A DNA stretch of 64,000 bases from Lachnospiraceae bacterium (GCA_030524635.1 JAUNGG010000011.1:16270-80269), one strand, 5' to 3'. Positions 54,805-63,520 are shown, counted from the stretch's first letter. A program made the numbers and translations. The notes: generated by a model from the sequence alone, not told the origin.

Positions 54805-56394
54805 ATGGAGCTTAGACCATATCAGGAAGAAGCAAGAAAGGCAGTAAGAGAGGAATGGGCAAAGGGTGTTAAGCGGACACTCCTGGTCCTTCCTACTGGC
54901 TGCGGAAAAACAATTGTATTTGCCAAGATCACAGAAGACTGCGTCCGGAATGGAGACCGGGTGCTGATCCTGGCACATCGAGGAGAACTTTTAGAACAGG
55001 CTGCAGACAAGATCAAGAAATCAACCGGCCTGGGCTGTGCGACAGAGAAGGCAGAAAAAACATGTCTGGGAAGCTGGTTCCGGATCGTAGTTGGGTCTGT
55101 CCAGACTTTAATGAGGGAGAAACGCCTTGGGCAATTTCCGTCTGATTATTTCGATACCATTATCATTGATGAAGCCCACCACAGCATATCCGACAGTTAT
55201 CAGAACGTGTTAAAGTATTTTGAGCAGGCGAGGGTGCTGGGAGTTACAGCTACTCCAGATCGGGGTGACATGCAGAATCTGGGTGAAGTGTTTGACAGCC
55301 TGGCTTATGAGTATACGCTGCCAAAGGCGATCAAGCAAGGATACCTTTCCCCAATCAAAGCCCTGACGCTTCCATTAAAGCTGGATCTGTCCCAAGTGGG
55401 AATTCAGTCTGGTGACTTTAAGGCCGGTGACATTGCAACGGCATTGGATCCATATCTGTACCAGATTGCAGATGAGATGGAAACGTACTGTAAGGATCGA
55501 AAAACAGTGGTGTTCCTTCCACTAGTCAAGACCAGCCAGAAGTTTCGGGATATCCTTTGCGAGAAAGGATTCCGGGCAGCAGAGGTCAATGGGGAAAGCA
55601 AAGACCGGGCTGAGATCCTGGAGGATTTCGAGAGGGATCGATACAATGTGCTGTGTAATTCTATGCTCCTGACAGAAGGATGGGACTGCCCATCCGTGGA
55701 CTGTATCGTAGTGCTGCGGCCAACCAAAGTCAGGAGCCTGTACAGCCAGATGGTAGGTCGGGGGACTCGGCTCTGTCCGGGTAAGGACCATCTTTTACTC
55801 CTGGATTTCTTATGGCATACGGAACGCCATGAGCTTTGCCATCCGGCCGATCTGATCTGTACCAACAAAGAAGTAGCGCAGAAGATGACAGAGAACCTGG
55901 AGGAGGCAGCAGGCTGTCCGGTGGACATTGAGGAAGCCGAAAAGATGGCTGCCGAAGATGTGGTGGCGCAGCGAGAGGAAGCTTTGGCCAAGCAGTTGGC
56001 GGAGATGAAGCACCGGAAGAAGAAACTGGTAGATCCCCTGCAGTTTGAAATGAGTATCCAAGCGGAGGACCTAGCGGGATATGTTCCGGCCTTTGGCTGG
56101 GAGATGGCACCGCCCAGTGAGAAACAGAAGGCAACGTTAGAGAAGCTGGGGATTCTTCCGGATGAGATCGACAATGCCGGGAAGGCAGCAAAACTCCTGG
56201 AACGCCTGAATATGCGGCGGATGGAAGGGCTTTCCACACCAAAGCAGATCCGGTGCCTGGAGAAGTATGGATTTCAGCATGTAGGAACCTGGAGCTTTGA
56301 TGCAGCAAAGAACATGATTGACCGGATTGCGGCTGCAGGGTGGCAAGGTGCCCCAAACGAGATTATCCCTCATGAGTATGTGCCGGAAAAGTAA
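54805..56394 (+). CDS. DEAD/DEAH box helicase (SF2, phage replication)
   Basis: A 529-residue SF2 helicase: motif Q-like RPYQEEA, motif I PTGCGKT at residues 30-36, motif II DEAHH near 125, motif III VTATPDR near 148, motif VI QMVGRGTRL near 315. The C-terminal 150 residues (TPKQIRCLEKYGF near 473) carry a small accessory domain seen in phage helicases. It starts two bases after DUF669. It probably opens DNA for the primase downstream. Confidence 0.9.
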   Translation: MELRPYQEEARKAVREEWAKGVKRTLLVLPTGCGKTIVFAKITEDCVRNGDRVLILAHRGELLEQAADKIKKSTGLGCATEKAEKTCLGSWFRIVVGSVQTLMREKRLGQFPSDYFDTIIIDEAHHSISDSYQNVLKYFEQARVLGVTATPDRGDMQNLGEVFDSLAYEYTLPKAIKQGYLSPIKALTLPLKLDLSQVGIQSGDFKAGDIATALDPYLYQIADEMETYCKDRKTVVFLPLVKTSQKFRDILCEKGFRAAEVNGESKDRAEILEDFERDRYNVLCNSMLLTEGWDCPSVDCIVVLRPTKVRSLYSQMVGRGTRLCPGKDHLLLLDFLWHTERHELCHPADLICTNKEVAQKMTENLEEAAGCPVDIEEAEKMAAEDVVAQREEALAKQLAEMKHRKKKLVDPLQFEMSIQAEDLAGYVPAFGWEMAPPSEKQKATLEKLGILPDEIDNAGKAAKLLERLNMRRMEGLSTPKQIRCLEKYGFQHVGTWSFDAAKNMIDRIAAAGWQGAPNEIIPHEYVPEK

Positions 56395-56406
56395 GGAGCA
56401 TAACAG

Positions 56407-58623
56407 ATGGAAAACAGCCAATACGACCTGTTAGAGGTATTAAATTACATAGAGCCGGCGGAACTGGATTACCAGGAATGGGTCAATGTTGGCATGGCCC
56501 TGCAGCATGAAGGCTACGGGGTAGAAGCCTGGGACGCATTCAGCCGCCGGGATCCAGGACGATACCATGTGGGAGAATGCCGGAGAAAATGGGAAAGCTT
56601 CCATGGCTCATCCCATGCCCCGGTGACCGGCGGGACGATCGTGCAGATCGCCCGTAATCAGGGCTGGACGCCGCCTTATGATCCCGGGTATGCCCTGGAC
56701 TGGGGAGACTGTATCCAGGCGGAAACATCGGTTATAGACAGCAACTGGGTGGAAGAAAAGGAAATCGAAGCGCCGAAGGATAACTGGGATCCAGTGAGAG
56801 ATCTGATCCGGTACCTGGAGACCTTATTTGATTCCACGGAAAATGTGGGGTATGTGACGACCAGCTTTGAAAAGGATGGGCGCTACATGCCGACCAAGGG
56901 AAACTGGGACCGGACAGCCGGGCAGCTGATTGAGCAGCTTTCCCGTTGTGACGGGGACATCGGAAGTGTTTTGGGGGACTATAATCCAGAAGTCGGCGCT
57001 TGGATCCGGTTTAATCCATTGGATGGAAACGGCTGCAAAAATGACAACGTAACGGATTTCCGCTATGCCCTGGTGGAGTCCGATTCTATGGAGATCGAGA
57101 AGCAGAACGCCCTGATCCGGGAGCTGGAGTTGCCGGTGGCATGCCTGGTGCACTCCGGGAAGAAAAGTCTTCATGCCATTGTTCACATCGATGCAGCCAA
57201 TTATGCAGAATACCGGCAGCGGGTGGATTATCTGTATGAGACGTGTAAAAAGAATGGGCTGGCCCTGGATCAACAGAACCGGAATCCTTCCAGGCTGTCC
57301 AGGATGCCGGGAGTAATGCGGAATGGACAGAAGCAGTTTTTGGTGGATACCAATATCGGAAAAGAAAACTGGGCAGAGTGGAAGGAATGGATGGATTCCA
57401 TCAATGATGACCTGCCGGATCCGGAAAGCTTGGAAGAGGTATGGGATCATCTCCCGGAGCTGGCGCCTCCGCTGATTGACGGGGTGCTGCGCCAGGGGCA
57501 TAAGATGCTGATTGCAGGGCCTTCTAAGGCCGGTAAGTCCTTTGCACTGATCGAATTATGCATTGCCATTGCAGAAGGCCGGAAATGGCTTTCCTGGCAG
57601 TGTACACAGGGGAAAGTGATGTATGTGAACCTGGAACTTGACCGGCCAAGCTGTCTGAACCGGTTTAAGGACGTGTATCAGGCCATGGGGCTGCGGCCGG
57701 AGCATCTGTCCAATATTGATATCTGGAACTTAAGGGGAAAGTCCCGCCCTATGGATAAGCTGGCACCGATGCTGATCCGGAGAGCCGCCAAGAAGAATTA
57801 TATCGCTATTATTATTGATCCGATCTACAAGGTCATTACCGGCGATGAGAACAGCGCGGACCAGATGGCGAATTTCTGCAACCAGTTTGACAAAGTATGT
57901 ACGGATCTGGAGGTTGCAGTGATCTACTGCCACCATCACAGCAAGGGCAGCCAGGGAGGAAAGAAATCCATGGACCGTGCATCCGGCTCCGGTGTGTTTG
58001 CCCGAGATCCGGATGCCATGCTGGATATGATCGAGCTGGAGTTGTCTGAGGATGTGCTGAAGCAGGAGGAAAATAAGGCGGTCTGCGCGGCTTGCAGGCA
58101 GTATCTGGATGCCCATTTTAAGTGGGAGGATGACCTTTCCCAAGATGATTTATGCAGCAGTTATCAGATGCTAAACTATTGTGAAAACAAGCTGGATAAA
58201 TGGCAGTGGGCGGCCCTGCAGCGGATTCTGGGGCCGGTGAGAGTGAAAGCAAAGGCGATCACGGCATGGCGAATCGAGGGTACACTGAGGGAATTTCCGA
58301 AGTTTCCACCGGTGAATTTGTGGTTTGATTATCCCATTCACAGAGCCGATCAGGTGGGGATTTTGAATGATATTCAGCCGGATATAGAGAAGCCTTCCTG
58401 GCAGAAAAACTTCAAAAAGAAGCGGACTCCGGAGGAGCTAAAGAAGGATCGGATGGACTCATTAGAGATGAATTATGAGTCAATTTTAAGCTTCAGTGAG
58501 GACGGAAAAGTAACAGTAAAAGACTTAAGCGAGGCAATGGGGAAGTCGGAAGACACGGTCCGCCGGTACATAAAAGAGCATGAAGGGTTCTGGGTGGACG
58601 GCGGTCAGGTCGGCAGAAGGTGA
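56407..58623 (+). CDS. Phage primase-helicase (PriCT-2 and RepA-like AAA_25 domains)
   Basis: A 738-residue multidomain protein. Residues 1-100 are a PriCT-2 domain (EWVNVGMALQHEGYGVEAWDAFSRRDPG in parts). The middle (about 120-340) looks like a primase-type polymerase (DFRYALVESDSM, CLVHSGKKSLHAIVHID, NPSRLSRMPGV). A RepA/RecA-like ATPase follows with Walker A AGPSKAGKS near 369 and Walker B YIAIIIDPIYKV near 460. The C-terminus has a winged helix (VTVKDLSEAMGKSEDTVRRYIKEHEGF). It would prime and unwind at the phage origin. The iteron-like repeats begin at its last codon. Confidence 0.87.
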   Translation: MENSQYDLLEVLNYIEPAELDYQEWVNVGMALQHEGYGVEAWDAFSRRDPGRYHVGECRRKWESFHGSSHAPVTGGTIVQIARNQGWTPPYDPGYALDWGDCIQAETSVIDSNWVEEKEIEAPKDNWDPVRDLIRYLETLFDSTENVGYVTTSFEKDGRYMPTKGNWDRTAGQLIEQLSRCDGDIGSVLGDYNPEVGAWIRFNPLDGNGCKNDNVTDFRYALVESDSMEIEKQNALIRELELPVACLVHSGKKSLHAIVHIDAANYAEYRQRVDYLYETCKKNGLALDQQNRNPSRLSRMPGVMRNGQKQFLVDTNIGKENWAEWKEWMDSINDDLPDPESLEEVWDHLPELAPPLIDGVLRQGHKMLIAGPSKAGKSFALIELCIAIAEGRKWLSWQCTQGKVMYVNLELDRPSCLNRFKDVYQAMGLRPEHLSNIDIWNLRGKSRPMDKLAPMLIRRAAKKNYIAIIIDPIYKVITGDENSADQMANFCNQFDKVCTDLEVAVIYCHHHSKGSQGGKKSMDRASGSGVFARDPDAMLDMIELELSEDVLKQEENKAVCAACRQYLDAHFKWEDDLSQDDLCSSYQMLNYCENKLDKWQWAALQRILGPVRVKAKAITAWRIEGTLREFPKFPPVNLWFDYPIHRADQVGILNDIQPDIEKPSWQKNFKKKRTPEELKKDRMDSLEMNYESILSFSEDGKVTVKDLSEAMGKSEDTVRRYIKEHEGFWVDGGQVGRR

Positions 58624-58790
58624 GCCGCAAAGTCGAGAGCCGCAAGTGCGTGAGCCGCACGCAAAGTCGAGAAATGCGTCTTGCGTCTGAGAGCCGCAAA
58701 GTCGAAGATTTTCGAGAATGCGGGAAGGAGCCGCAAAGTCGGGAAATTTCGAGTTTGCGTGAGCCGCACGCAAACCTATGTATATACATA
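58622..58790. repeat. Iteron-like repeats, candidate phage replication origin
   Basis: GAGCCGCAAAGTCG occurs at 58622, 58691 and 58728, with partial copies between. GCGTGAGCCGCACGCAAA occurs at 58648 and 58757, the latter inside the perfect dyad TTTGCGTG-agccg-CACGCAAA (58754-58774). The perfect AT palindrome TATGTATATACATA (58777-58790) follows. Repeated binding sites plus an easily melted AT dyad right after a primase-helicase gene are the layout of a theta-type phage origin. Confidence 0.6.
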
Positions 58791-58817
58791 CATAGAAATG
58801 CGGCTTGCGCCCCCAAG

Positions 58818-58881
58818 GTACGGGGGTGTGTGGGAGTGGGCTAAAGCACAGCCCGCTCCACATCCCACCCCTGCCCCGTAC
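58818..58881. other. Long imperfect hairpin next to the repeats
   Basis: GTACGGGG (58818-58825) pairs exactly with CCCCGTAC (58874-58881). Inner G-rich and C-rich strands (GTGGGAGTGGGC / GCCCGCTCCACATCCCAC) pair imperfectly, leaving a central loop near 58842-58850. It may be part of the origin or a leader structure before rusA. A perfect GTACG end makes chance unlikely. Confidence 0.5.
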
Positions 58882-58903
58882 AAAGTCGCATACGAGGATA
58901 AAA

Positions 58904-59314
58904 ATGAAAAGTAAAAAATTGGAACATAGTTTTTTTATGGTGATGGAACCGCCAACCTGCACCCATCAGGAGAAACAGGTCAAGGTGGTGAATGGAAAAC
59001 CAGTGTTCTATGAGCCTGCAGAGCTTAAGGCAGCCAGGCAGAAGCTTAGAGCACATTTAAGCCAACACCTTCCAGAAGAAGTTTTTGTTGGTCCGGTAAG
59101 ACTGACAACCTGGTGGTGCTTCCCGATCAAAGGCGATCACAAAGATGGAGATTACAAAACATCAAAGCCCGATACAGACAACCTGGTAAAGATGCTTAAA
59201 GACCTCATGACAGAGCTGCAGTTCTGGAAGGATGATGCTCAGGTAGCCAGCGAAGTGATCGAGAAGTACTGGGCAGAGTTGCCTGGGATTTATGTAAAGG
59301 TGGAGAGCCTATGA
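58904..59314 (+). CDS. RusA family Holliday junction resolvase
   Basis: A 136-residue endonuclease. KPDTDNLVKMLKD carries Asp90 and Asp92, and FWKDDAQV carries Asp110/111, the acidic metal-binding set of RusA. ITGPLR-like strands appear as VGPVRLTTWWCFPI. It cuts four-way junctions formed during phage replication. ATG 58904 was chosen; ORF extension to the left lies in the hairpin/repeat region. The ribosome binding site is weak (GAGG). Confidence 0.88.
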   Translation: MKSKKLEHSFFMVMEPPTCTHQEKQVKVVNGKPVFYEPAELKAARQKLRAHLSQHLPEEVFVGPVRLTTWWCFPIKGDHKDGDYKTSKPDTDNLVKMLKDLMTELQFWKDDAQVASEVIEKYWAELPGIYVKVESL

Positions 59315-59559
59315 CGCTTCAGGATGTGGTGCTTTTAAGCAATCATGAGCTGATGGCGATCAACAATGACATTTACAACGGATTCTGGAGGAAATACCGG
59401 GATCGGATTCCAAAGGCACAGTCGGAAGACTGGGATCAGATCAAACAGGAAGCTGGGAGGCTGATTCAGAAGTATAAGGCGCATCCATTGGTGGTCCATC
59501 AGATACAGGATTATTTGGATCAGCTGGAAGGGCGGTGTCTCAGAAACCAAAACAAATAA
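59311..59559 (+). CDS. Hypothetical phage protein (82 residues)
   Basis: Starts in an ATGA overlap with rusA. An 82-residue helical protein (NHELMAINNDIYNGFWRKYRDRIP; VVHQIQDYLDQLEGRC). No domain recognised. Often such small genes sit beside rusA in this phage type. Confidence 0.6.
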   Translation: MTLQDVVLLSNHELMAINNDIYNGFWRKYRDRIPKAQSEDWDQIKQEAGRLIQKYKAHPLVVHQIQDYLDQLEGRCLRNQNK

Positions 59560-59600
59560 TTGAGTAGAGCAAGGAGGAACGCATAATTCCGGGTAAAAGA

Positions 59601-59759
59601 GTGGCCACTCGTGCAAGGATAGGGATGATTGTTTTAAACATTAGCCTTCCGCCGGTAATGACCGAAGCGGAGGAACGATCAATATGCAAAAATTGGACAG
59701 AAGACGCAAAGGCAGAACTGACCAAAAAAAAACGGAAGATTAGCGTTGTTTCTGGCTAA
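59601..59759 (+). CDS. Small phage protein with no canonical start at its ribosome binding site
   Basis: The frame reads IPGKRVATRARIGMIVLNISLPPVMTEAEERS in two parts and ends ISVVSG. GTG 59601 is the first normal start, but the strong AAGGAGGAA lies near 59571-59579, spaced for a start at ATA 59583 or ATT 59586 in the same frame. So either a rare start codon is used or the ATG was lost by mutation. It overlaps the sigma gene by 14 bases. Function unknown. Confidence 0.45.
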   Translation: MATRARIGMIVLNISLPPVMTEAEERSICKNWTEDAKAELTKKKRKISVVSG

Positions 59760-60237
59760 CAAGTGGGAGAGCTGCTGCCTTGATCCAGATGAACTGGTAT
59801 CAACGGCCATGTATGGACTTGTAAAAGCAGCAGCGGCCTTTCAGCCGGATAAAGGGATACGGTTTACGACATTTGCTACCAGGGTAATCGAAAATGAGAT
59901 CCGGATGGCCTTAAGGCGCGAGAAGCGCTGGGCAAGGTTGATCTCTCTGGAAACGCCGGTATTGTCTGACGGTGAAGGAGGCGAGACGGTTCTTCAAGAC
60001 ACGATCGCAGTTCAGGATCAGGAGCTAGAGAGGATTTTCGAAGAGATCAGGAATCAGGAGCTTTACGAGGCGGTGGACGCACTGCCGGACAAGGAAAAGA
60101 AAATGATCCTGATGCTCATGGCAGGAAAGAAGCAAGTGGAGATAGCAGCAGAGTTTGGAATCTCTCAGCCTCATGCTTCCAGGAGATTGAAGGAGATCTT
60201 TGCGAAGCTGAGGCGTAAGTTAGAAAAGACGATGTGA
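59746..60237 (+). CDS. Phage sigma-70 family RNA polymerase sigma factor
   Basis: A 163-residue sigma-like protein: region 2 (DPDELVSTAMYGLVKAAAAF, FTTFATRVIENEIRMALRREKRW) and region 4 with a clear HTH (KKQVEIAAEFGISQPHASRRLKEIFAKLRRK). The N-terminal part of region 2 is short; the frame is open to 59722, giving LALFLANKW, but only TTG 59746 offers a start, after GGAAG. It may switch transcription to later phage genes. Confidence 0.82.
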   Translation: MFLANKWESCCLDPDELVSTAMYGLVKAAAAFQPDKGIRFTTFATRVIENEIRMALRREKRWARLISLETPVLSDGEGGETVLQDTIAVQDQELERIFEEIRNQELYEAVDALPDKEKKMILMLMAGKKQVEIAAEFGISQPHASRRLKEIFAKLRRKLEKTM

Positions 60238-60247
60238 GGAGGAAACG

Positions 60248-60805
60248 ATGAAGATTAGAGTATCGATGCCAGGTGCGTATATGGCAATGGAGTTGGAAGA
60301 AGAAAAGGCTAAGCAAGTATTCAGGAAAATGACGGAGCTGCTGTGCTTAACAGGAGCAGTGCATCCGGTGAAGAAGGTACAGGAGCCAGAACCGGTATCT
60401 GCAAAGATTGATGTGGAAACGGGTACGGAAGAGATTGCCGAAGCTGATCCGGAAGAGGATACACTGGAAGCTCCTGCACCACAGCCGTTTGCGATGCCGG
60501 AAAAAGAATTTGCCCCCCCTAAAGCATCGGCGCAATATAGCGGATTCCTGCATATACGGTGTCACAGCTGTGGAAACGCCAAGGGATTTTTCGCCAAGAT
60601 CCGGACGAGGGAATTTCGATGTGGATGCGGTGAAGTAACAGATCTTCATGATTTGGTTCCCCTGTACATGCATTGTGAGTGCGGAAGGAATATCCGGTAC
60701 ATGACCAACGTGACCGAAGATGCTTTTGACATTATCTGCCCTTGCGGTGCGCCGGTGGCGGTGCAGTGGAACGAGAAGAAAAAGCAGTATGAGACAATTC
60801 AGTGA
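60248..60805 (+). CDS. Hypothetical phage protein with zinc-ribbon C-terminus
   Basis: A 185-residue protein. Residues 1-35 (KIRVSMPGAYMAMELEEEKAKQVFRKM) form a small domain; an acidic Glu/Pro-rich linker follows. The C-terminal half has Cys pairs CHSCGN, CGCGE, CECGRN and CPCGAP, enough for two zinc ribbons. AGGAGGAAACG precedes the ATG. Similar proteins lie in early regions of Clostridial phages; role unknown. Confidence 0.7.
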   Translation: MKIRVSMPGAYMAMELEEEKAKQVFRKMTELLCLTGAVHPVKKVQEPEPVSAKIDVETGTEEIAEADPEEDTLEAPAPQPFAMPEKEFAPPKASAQYSGFLHIRCHSCGNAKGFFAKIRTREFRCGCGEVTDLHDLVPLYMHCECGRNIRYMTNVTEDAFDIICPCGAPVAVQWNEKKKQYETIQ

Positions 60806-60816
60806 GAAGGATGAGC

Positions 60817-61152
60817 ATGTTTGTAAAACAGATCGACATGAAAAAGGCGTTTGAATTGGCTGCAAGAGGAAACGAGGTAAAAGTCCTGGTACCTACAGGC
60901 CCAGGGACTGGTTGGGAGAGCATGGAACCGGACACTCTGCAGAATATGCTGGCTGACTGCCTGTTCTTCCGCCAGGAGCCTGCAATGGAGAACCCAGAGC
61001 TGGATCTGGCACTTCGGAATCCCCCCAATCTGATGGAACAGATCCGGGATCTTCCAGAGGCGCAAAAGAACCAGCCGCCAGATGTGTGGGTAGCAGTAGC
61101 AAGAGGGAGGAAACAGAATGGATCGATTAACACAGAAAAACAGGCAGGGTGA
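60817..61152 (+). CDS. Hypothetical phage protein
   Basis: About 111 residues (FVKQIDMKKAFELAARGNEVKVLVP ... MADCLFFRQE-type centre). ATG 60817 lies five bases after AGAAGGA; ATG 60811 and GTG 60802 are upstream alternatives. It overlaps the DUF551 gene by 35 bases. No domain recognised with confidence. Confidence 0.6.
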   Translation: MFVKQIDMKKAFELAARGNEVKVLVPTGPGTGWESMEPDTLQNMLADCLFFRQEPAMENPELDLALRNPPNLMEQIRDLPEAQKNQPPDVWVAVARGRKQNGSINTEKQAG

Positions 61153-61567
61153 GTGGAGTTTGAATGGTGTGCCGTGGGAGCAGTTAAACGCAGGCGAAAA
61201 GATTACCAGGGGTACAAGAATGCTTTTGTATGGCGCATTGTACAAACTGATGAAGTATGAGGATACTGGGCTTTCTCCAGAAGACGTGGATCGGTTGGAT
61301 GATTTTGAACAGAGCCAGACGAGTATTTTGTTAAAGGAGCTGAGTAGGGAGCAGAAAAAACACCGATGGATTTCGGTGAAGGAGAAACTGCCAGAAGTAG
61401 TAGGTAGATATTTGGTTACAGCATTATGGGAAGATGGAGGCTGGAGGAAATATTCCGTATATGACGCATCATACGGAAGTGACGGAATCTGGCACACGGC
61501 AAATTATGTGCCAGCTCCTTACAGAGTTGTTGCCTGGATGCCGCTTCCGGAACCTTATAGGCCGTAA
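61118..61567 (+). CDS. DUF551-containing phage protein
   Basis: A 149-residue protein. The C-terminal half begins WISVKEKLPEVVGRYLV and ends VVAWMPLPEPY, the boundary sequences of DUF551, common in phages. The N-terminal half (YGALYKLMKYEDTGLSPEDV) is also typical of such proteins. GGAGGAAACAGA precedes the ATG. Function unknown. Confidence 0.8.
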   Translation: MDRLTQKNRQGEWSLNGVPWEQLNAGEKITRGTRMLLYGALYKLMKYEDTGLSPEDVDRLDDFEQSQTSILLKELSREQKKHRWISVKEKLPEVVGRYLVTALWEDGGWRKYSVYDASYGSDGIWHTANYVPAPYRVVAWMPLPEPYRP

Positions 61568-61592
61568 ATTTAATATTTGAGGAGGTAAGGAC

Positions 61593-61832
61593 ATGAAATA
61601 TACCATTGAATCTACAAGTAATAGCTGTGTAGAAACTATCACTTTACATGATGGTAGTACATACACAAGAACGCATGAACGAACAAGCTTTGGCTCTCAG
61701 TGTGGAGATGAATTTTTCGCGGATCAGATGTTGCGCAATGGAATTTGCGAAGAGATTTTGGGAAAAGTAGATGATTTGTTTGATGGATCGCGCCCTCTTG
61801 AAGCTATGAAGATAGCAGAACTGGATTGGTGA
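61593..61832 (+). CDS. Hypothetical phage protein (79 residues)
   Basis: A 79-residue protein behind GAGGAGGTAAGGAC. Beta-rich start (YTIESTSNSCVETITLHDGSTYTR), then an acidic helical end. No domain recognised. Confidence 0.6.
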   Translation: MKYTIESTSNSCVETITLHDGSTYTRTHERTSFGSQCGDEFFADQMLRNGICEEILGKVDDLFDGSRPLEAMKIAELDW

Positions 61833-61881
61833 AATTAAGATTTGAGAAGAAAAAAAACTACATGGGAAAGGCGGTAAGAAA

Positions 61882-62124
61882 ATGGCAGAGATAATAACAG
61901 AATGCAAAGTGATAAGAGTAGAGATGGTATGCGATAAGTGCATGGAGGGAATGATGGAGCCAACAGGATTAGTGTTAACATCGTACCCTCCTCGGTATGA
62001 ACATAGATGCAGTGTATGTGGGCACGAGAAAATGTATCATGTGAGATTTCCGCATCATGAAATAGTTCAGGAAGCTATTTCAAAAAATAAAGACGAAAGA
62101 GAGATTGTAATGATATGGCAGTAA
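61882..62124 (+). CDS. Small zinc-ribbon phage protein
   Basis: An 80-residue protein with C-x2-C (VCDKCMEG) and C-x2-C (HRCSVCGHE), a small zinc ribbon, and a helical C-terminus. AAAGGCGG lies upstream. Its last ten bases overlap the next gene. Function unknown. Confidence 0.65.
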   Translation: MAEIITECKVIRVEMVCDKCMEGMMEPTGLVLTSYPPRYEHRCSVCGHEKMYHVRFPHHEIVQEAISKNKDEREIVMIWQ

Positions 62125-62417
62125 GCAGTAGCAATCGCACCAATCCGGATGATGCGCTTCATGAATTAATGACGCAGGAAACCATTATCAATGTAGCGGT
62201 GGATGTGCAAGCACTTTTACGGATTCTGGTGGAAAAAGAGATCATCACAAGGGAAGAAGTCAAGGAGTACCGCGAAGAAGTCCGCAACAGCCCAAAGTAT
62301 GGGCCGGTGATTGAGGATATTCAACGGCAGCGGAAAGCATTTCAGATTGCGAAGGATATTCCGGAAGCATACTTAAAAGCAATGTTTAAGGCCAAAATGA
62401 ACGGTGATATCTGGTGA
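62115..62417 (+). CDS. Hypothetical phage protein (100 residues)
   Basis: A 100-residue helical protein (VDVQALLRILVEKEIITREEVKEYREEV; AYLKAMFKAKMNGDIW) coupled to the preceding gene by overlap. ATG 62110 is in another frame. No family recognised. Confidence 0.6.
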   Translation: MAVSSSNRTNPDDALHELMTQETIINVAVDVQALLRILVEKEIITREEVKEYREEVRNSPKYGPVIEDIQRQRKAFQIAKDIPEAYLKAMFKAKMNGDIW

Positions 62418-62454
62418 TGACTTAACAATGAAGACTTTAAGGAGGAAAAGAGAG

Positions 62455-62607
62455 ATGTGGGTAATCTTTTTGATTGTGTGCATTGTCGTAGCCCTTGCAG
62501 GGTTTGCGGTTGCCTGGATCGGCAACAAAATTTATTTAAGTATCCAGAGAGATAATCTTAAGTTCGAAAAAGAGCAGAAAGCAGAGGAAAAGGAAAATGA
62601 AGAGTAA
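62455..62607 (+). CDS. Small single-pass membrane protein preceding the SPFH gene
   Basis: ATG 62455 follows AAGGAGG by nine bases. The 50-residue product has one N-terminal helix (VIFLIVCIVVALAGFAVAWIG) and a charged tail (FEKEQKAEEKENEE). It overlaps the SPFH gene by eleven bases, so the two may work together at the membrane (inference). Confidence 0.65.
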   Translation: MWVIFLIVCIVVALAGFAVAWIGNKIYLSIQRDNLKFEKEQKAEEKENEE

Positions 62608-63496
62608 AGGAATAAGTGGATTAATCATTGCCATTGCAGTTGCAGCCGGAATCTATACGGTAATGCGCTTCACCTACATAGGGCAGGGCCAGGTTGGCGT
62701 AGTATGGTCCATGAAAGATGGCGTGCAGGAAGAGGTGTTAAGCCCTGGAGCACATTTTGTAGGGCCGTTCGATAAAGTAAAAGAGTATCCAGTATCGCAG
62801 CAGCAGCTTGTACTTAGCAATAATCCTAGTGATTATGGCAAAAAAGATCACGAGGATTGGCACGTAGATGCTCCGGCTGATGGTGGAATGGTAAAGATGA
62901 ATCTTACGGTCAATTATAATTTTATCCCTGATCGGGTTGTAAGCCTGTATTCGAAATTCAATGGTATGGATGGTGATGCGATTGTAGATGGAATGGTACA
63001 GAATTCAATTATCGCATACATCAAAGAAGTTACACCGCAATTTTCTGTCATGGATATTTACAGCACAAAACGATCCGAAGTAAGTCAGGCCATTACAGAG
63101 TACTTAAACAGCAAGCTTCAAGCTGAGTATGGTATTAATATTGCATCGGCGCTGATCATTGATGTTCAGCTGGACGAAGCTTTACAGCAAAAGGTACAGG
63201 CAAAGGAACAGGCGAAGCAGGATGCGGAGAAGGCAGAGTTGGACAAGCAGACTGCAATCGCCCAAGCGGAAGTAAAAAAGGTCAACGCAGAAGCAGATGC
63301 TCAGGTGGCAGTGGAAAAGGCCAAAGGAGAAGCAGAAGTACAAAGGATTACGGCAGAGGCAGAGGCTAACGCAAACCGAGTAATTAGCCAGTCCATCACA
63401 CCAGAACTGATCCAGATGAAGGAAGCAGAGGCGAGAGAAAAGCATGGCTGGGTGACAGTACAGGGCGGAACTGCTATAGTAAAAGCTGGAGAATGA
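62597..63496 (+). CDS. SPFH/band-7 (prohibitin-like) phage membrane protein
   Basis: A 299-residue protein: membrane helix at about 7-27, a band-7 domain at about 30-200 (YIGQGQVGVVWSMKDG; LSPGAHFVGPFDKVKEYPV; SEVSQAITEYLNSKLQ), and a long Ala/Glu/Gln/Lys coiled coil (about 205-275). It ends with KAGE. Such proteins form ring-like scaffolds at membranes. They are found in some phages, where they may protect host membrane proteins or affect superinfection. Role here is unknown. Confidence 0.82.
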   Translation: MKSKGISGLIIAIAVAAGIYTVMRFTYIGQGQVGVVWSMKDGVQEEVLSPGAHFVGPFDKVKEYPVSQQQLVLSNNPSDYGKKDHEDWHVDAPADGGMVKMNLTVNYNFIPDRVVSLYSKFNGMDGDAIVDGMVQNSIIAYIKEVTPQFSVMDIYSTKRSEVSQAITEYLNSKLQAEYGINIASALIIDVQLDEALQQKVQAKEQAKQDAEKAELDKQTAIAQAEVKKVNAEADAQVAVEKAKGEAEVQRITAEAEANANRVISQSITPELIQMKEAEAREKHGWVTVQGGTAIVKAGE

Positions 63497-63520
63497 TAGT
63501 ACTTGAATATTAACGGTAGC

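Noticed and set aside
58622..58790. Repeats considered as a CRISPR array
   Set aside because: The units are short (14-18 bases), unevenly spaced and partly overlapping, with no uniform spacers and no cas genes.
58620..58903. Small ORFs across the repeat region
   Set aside because: Repeated Arg/Ser/Glu-rich translations come from the DNA repeats and have no ribosome binding site.
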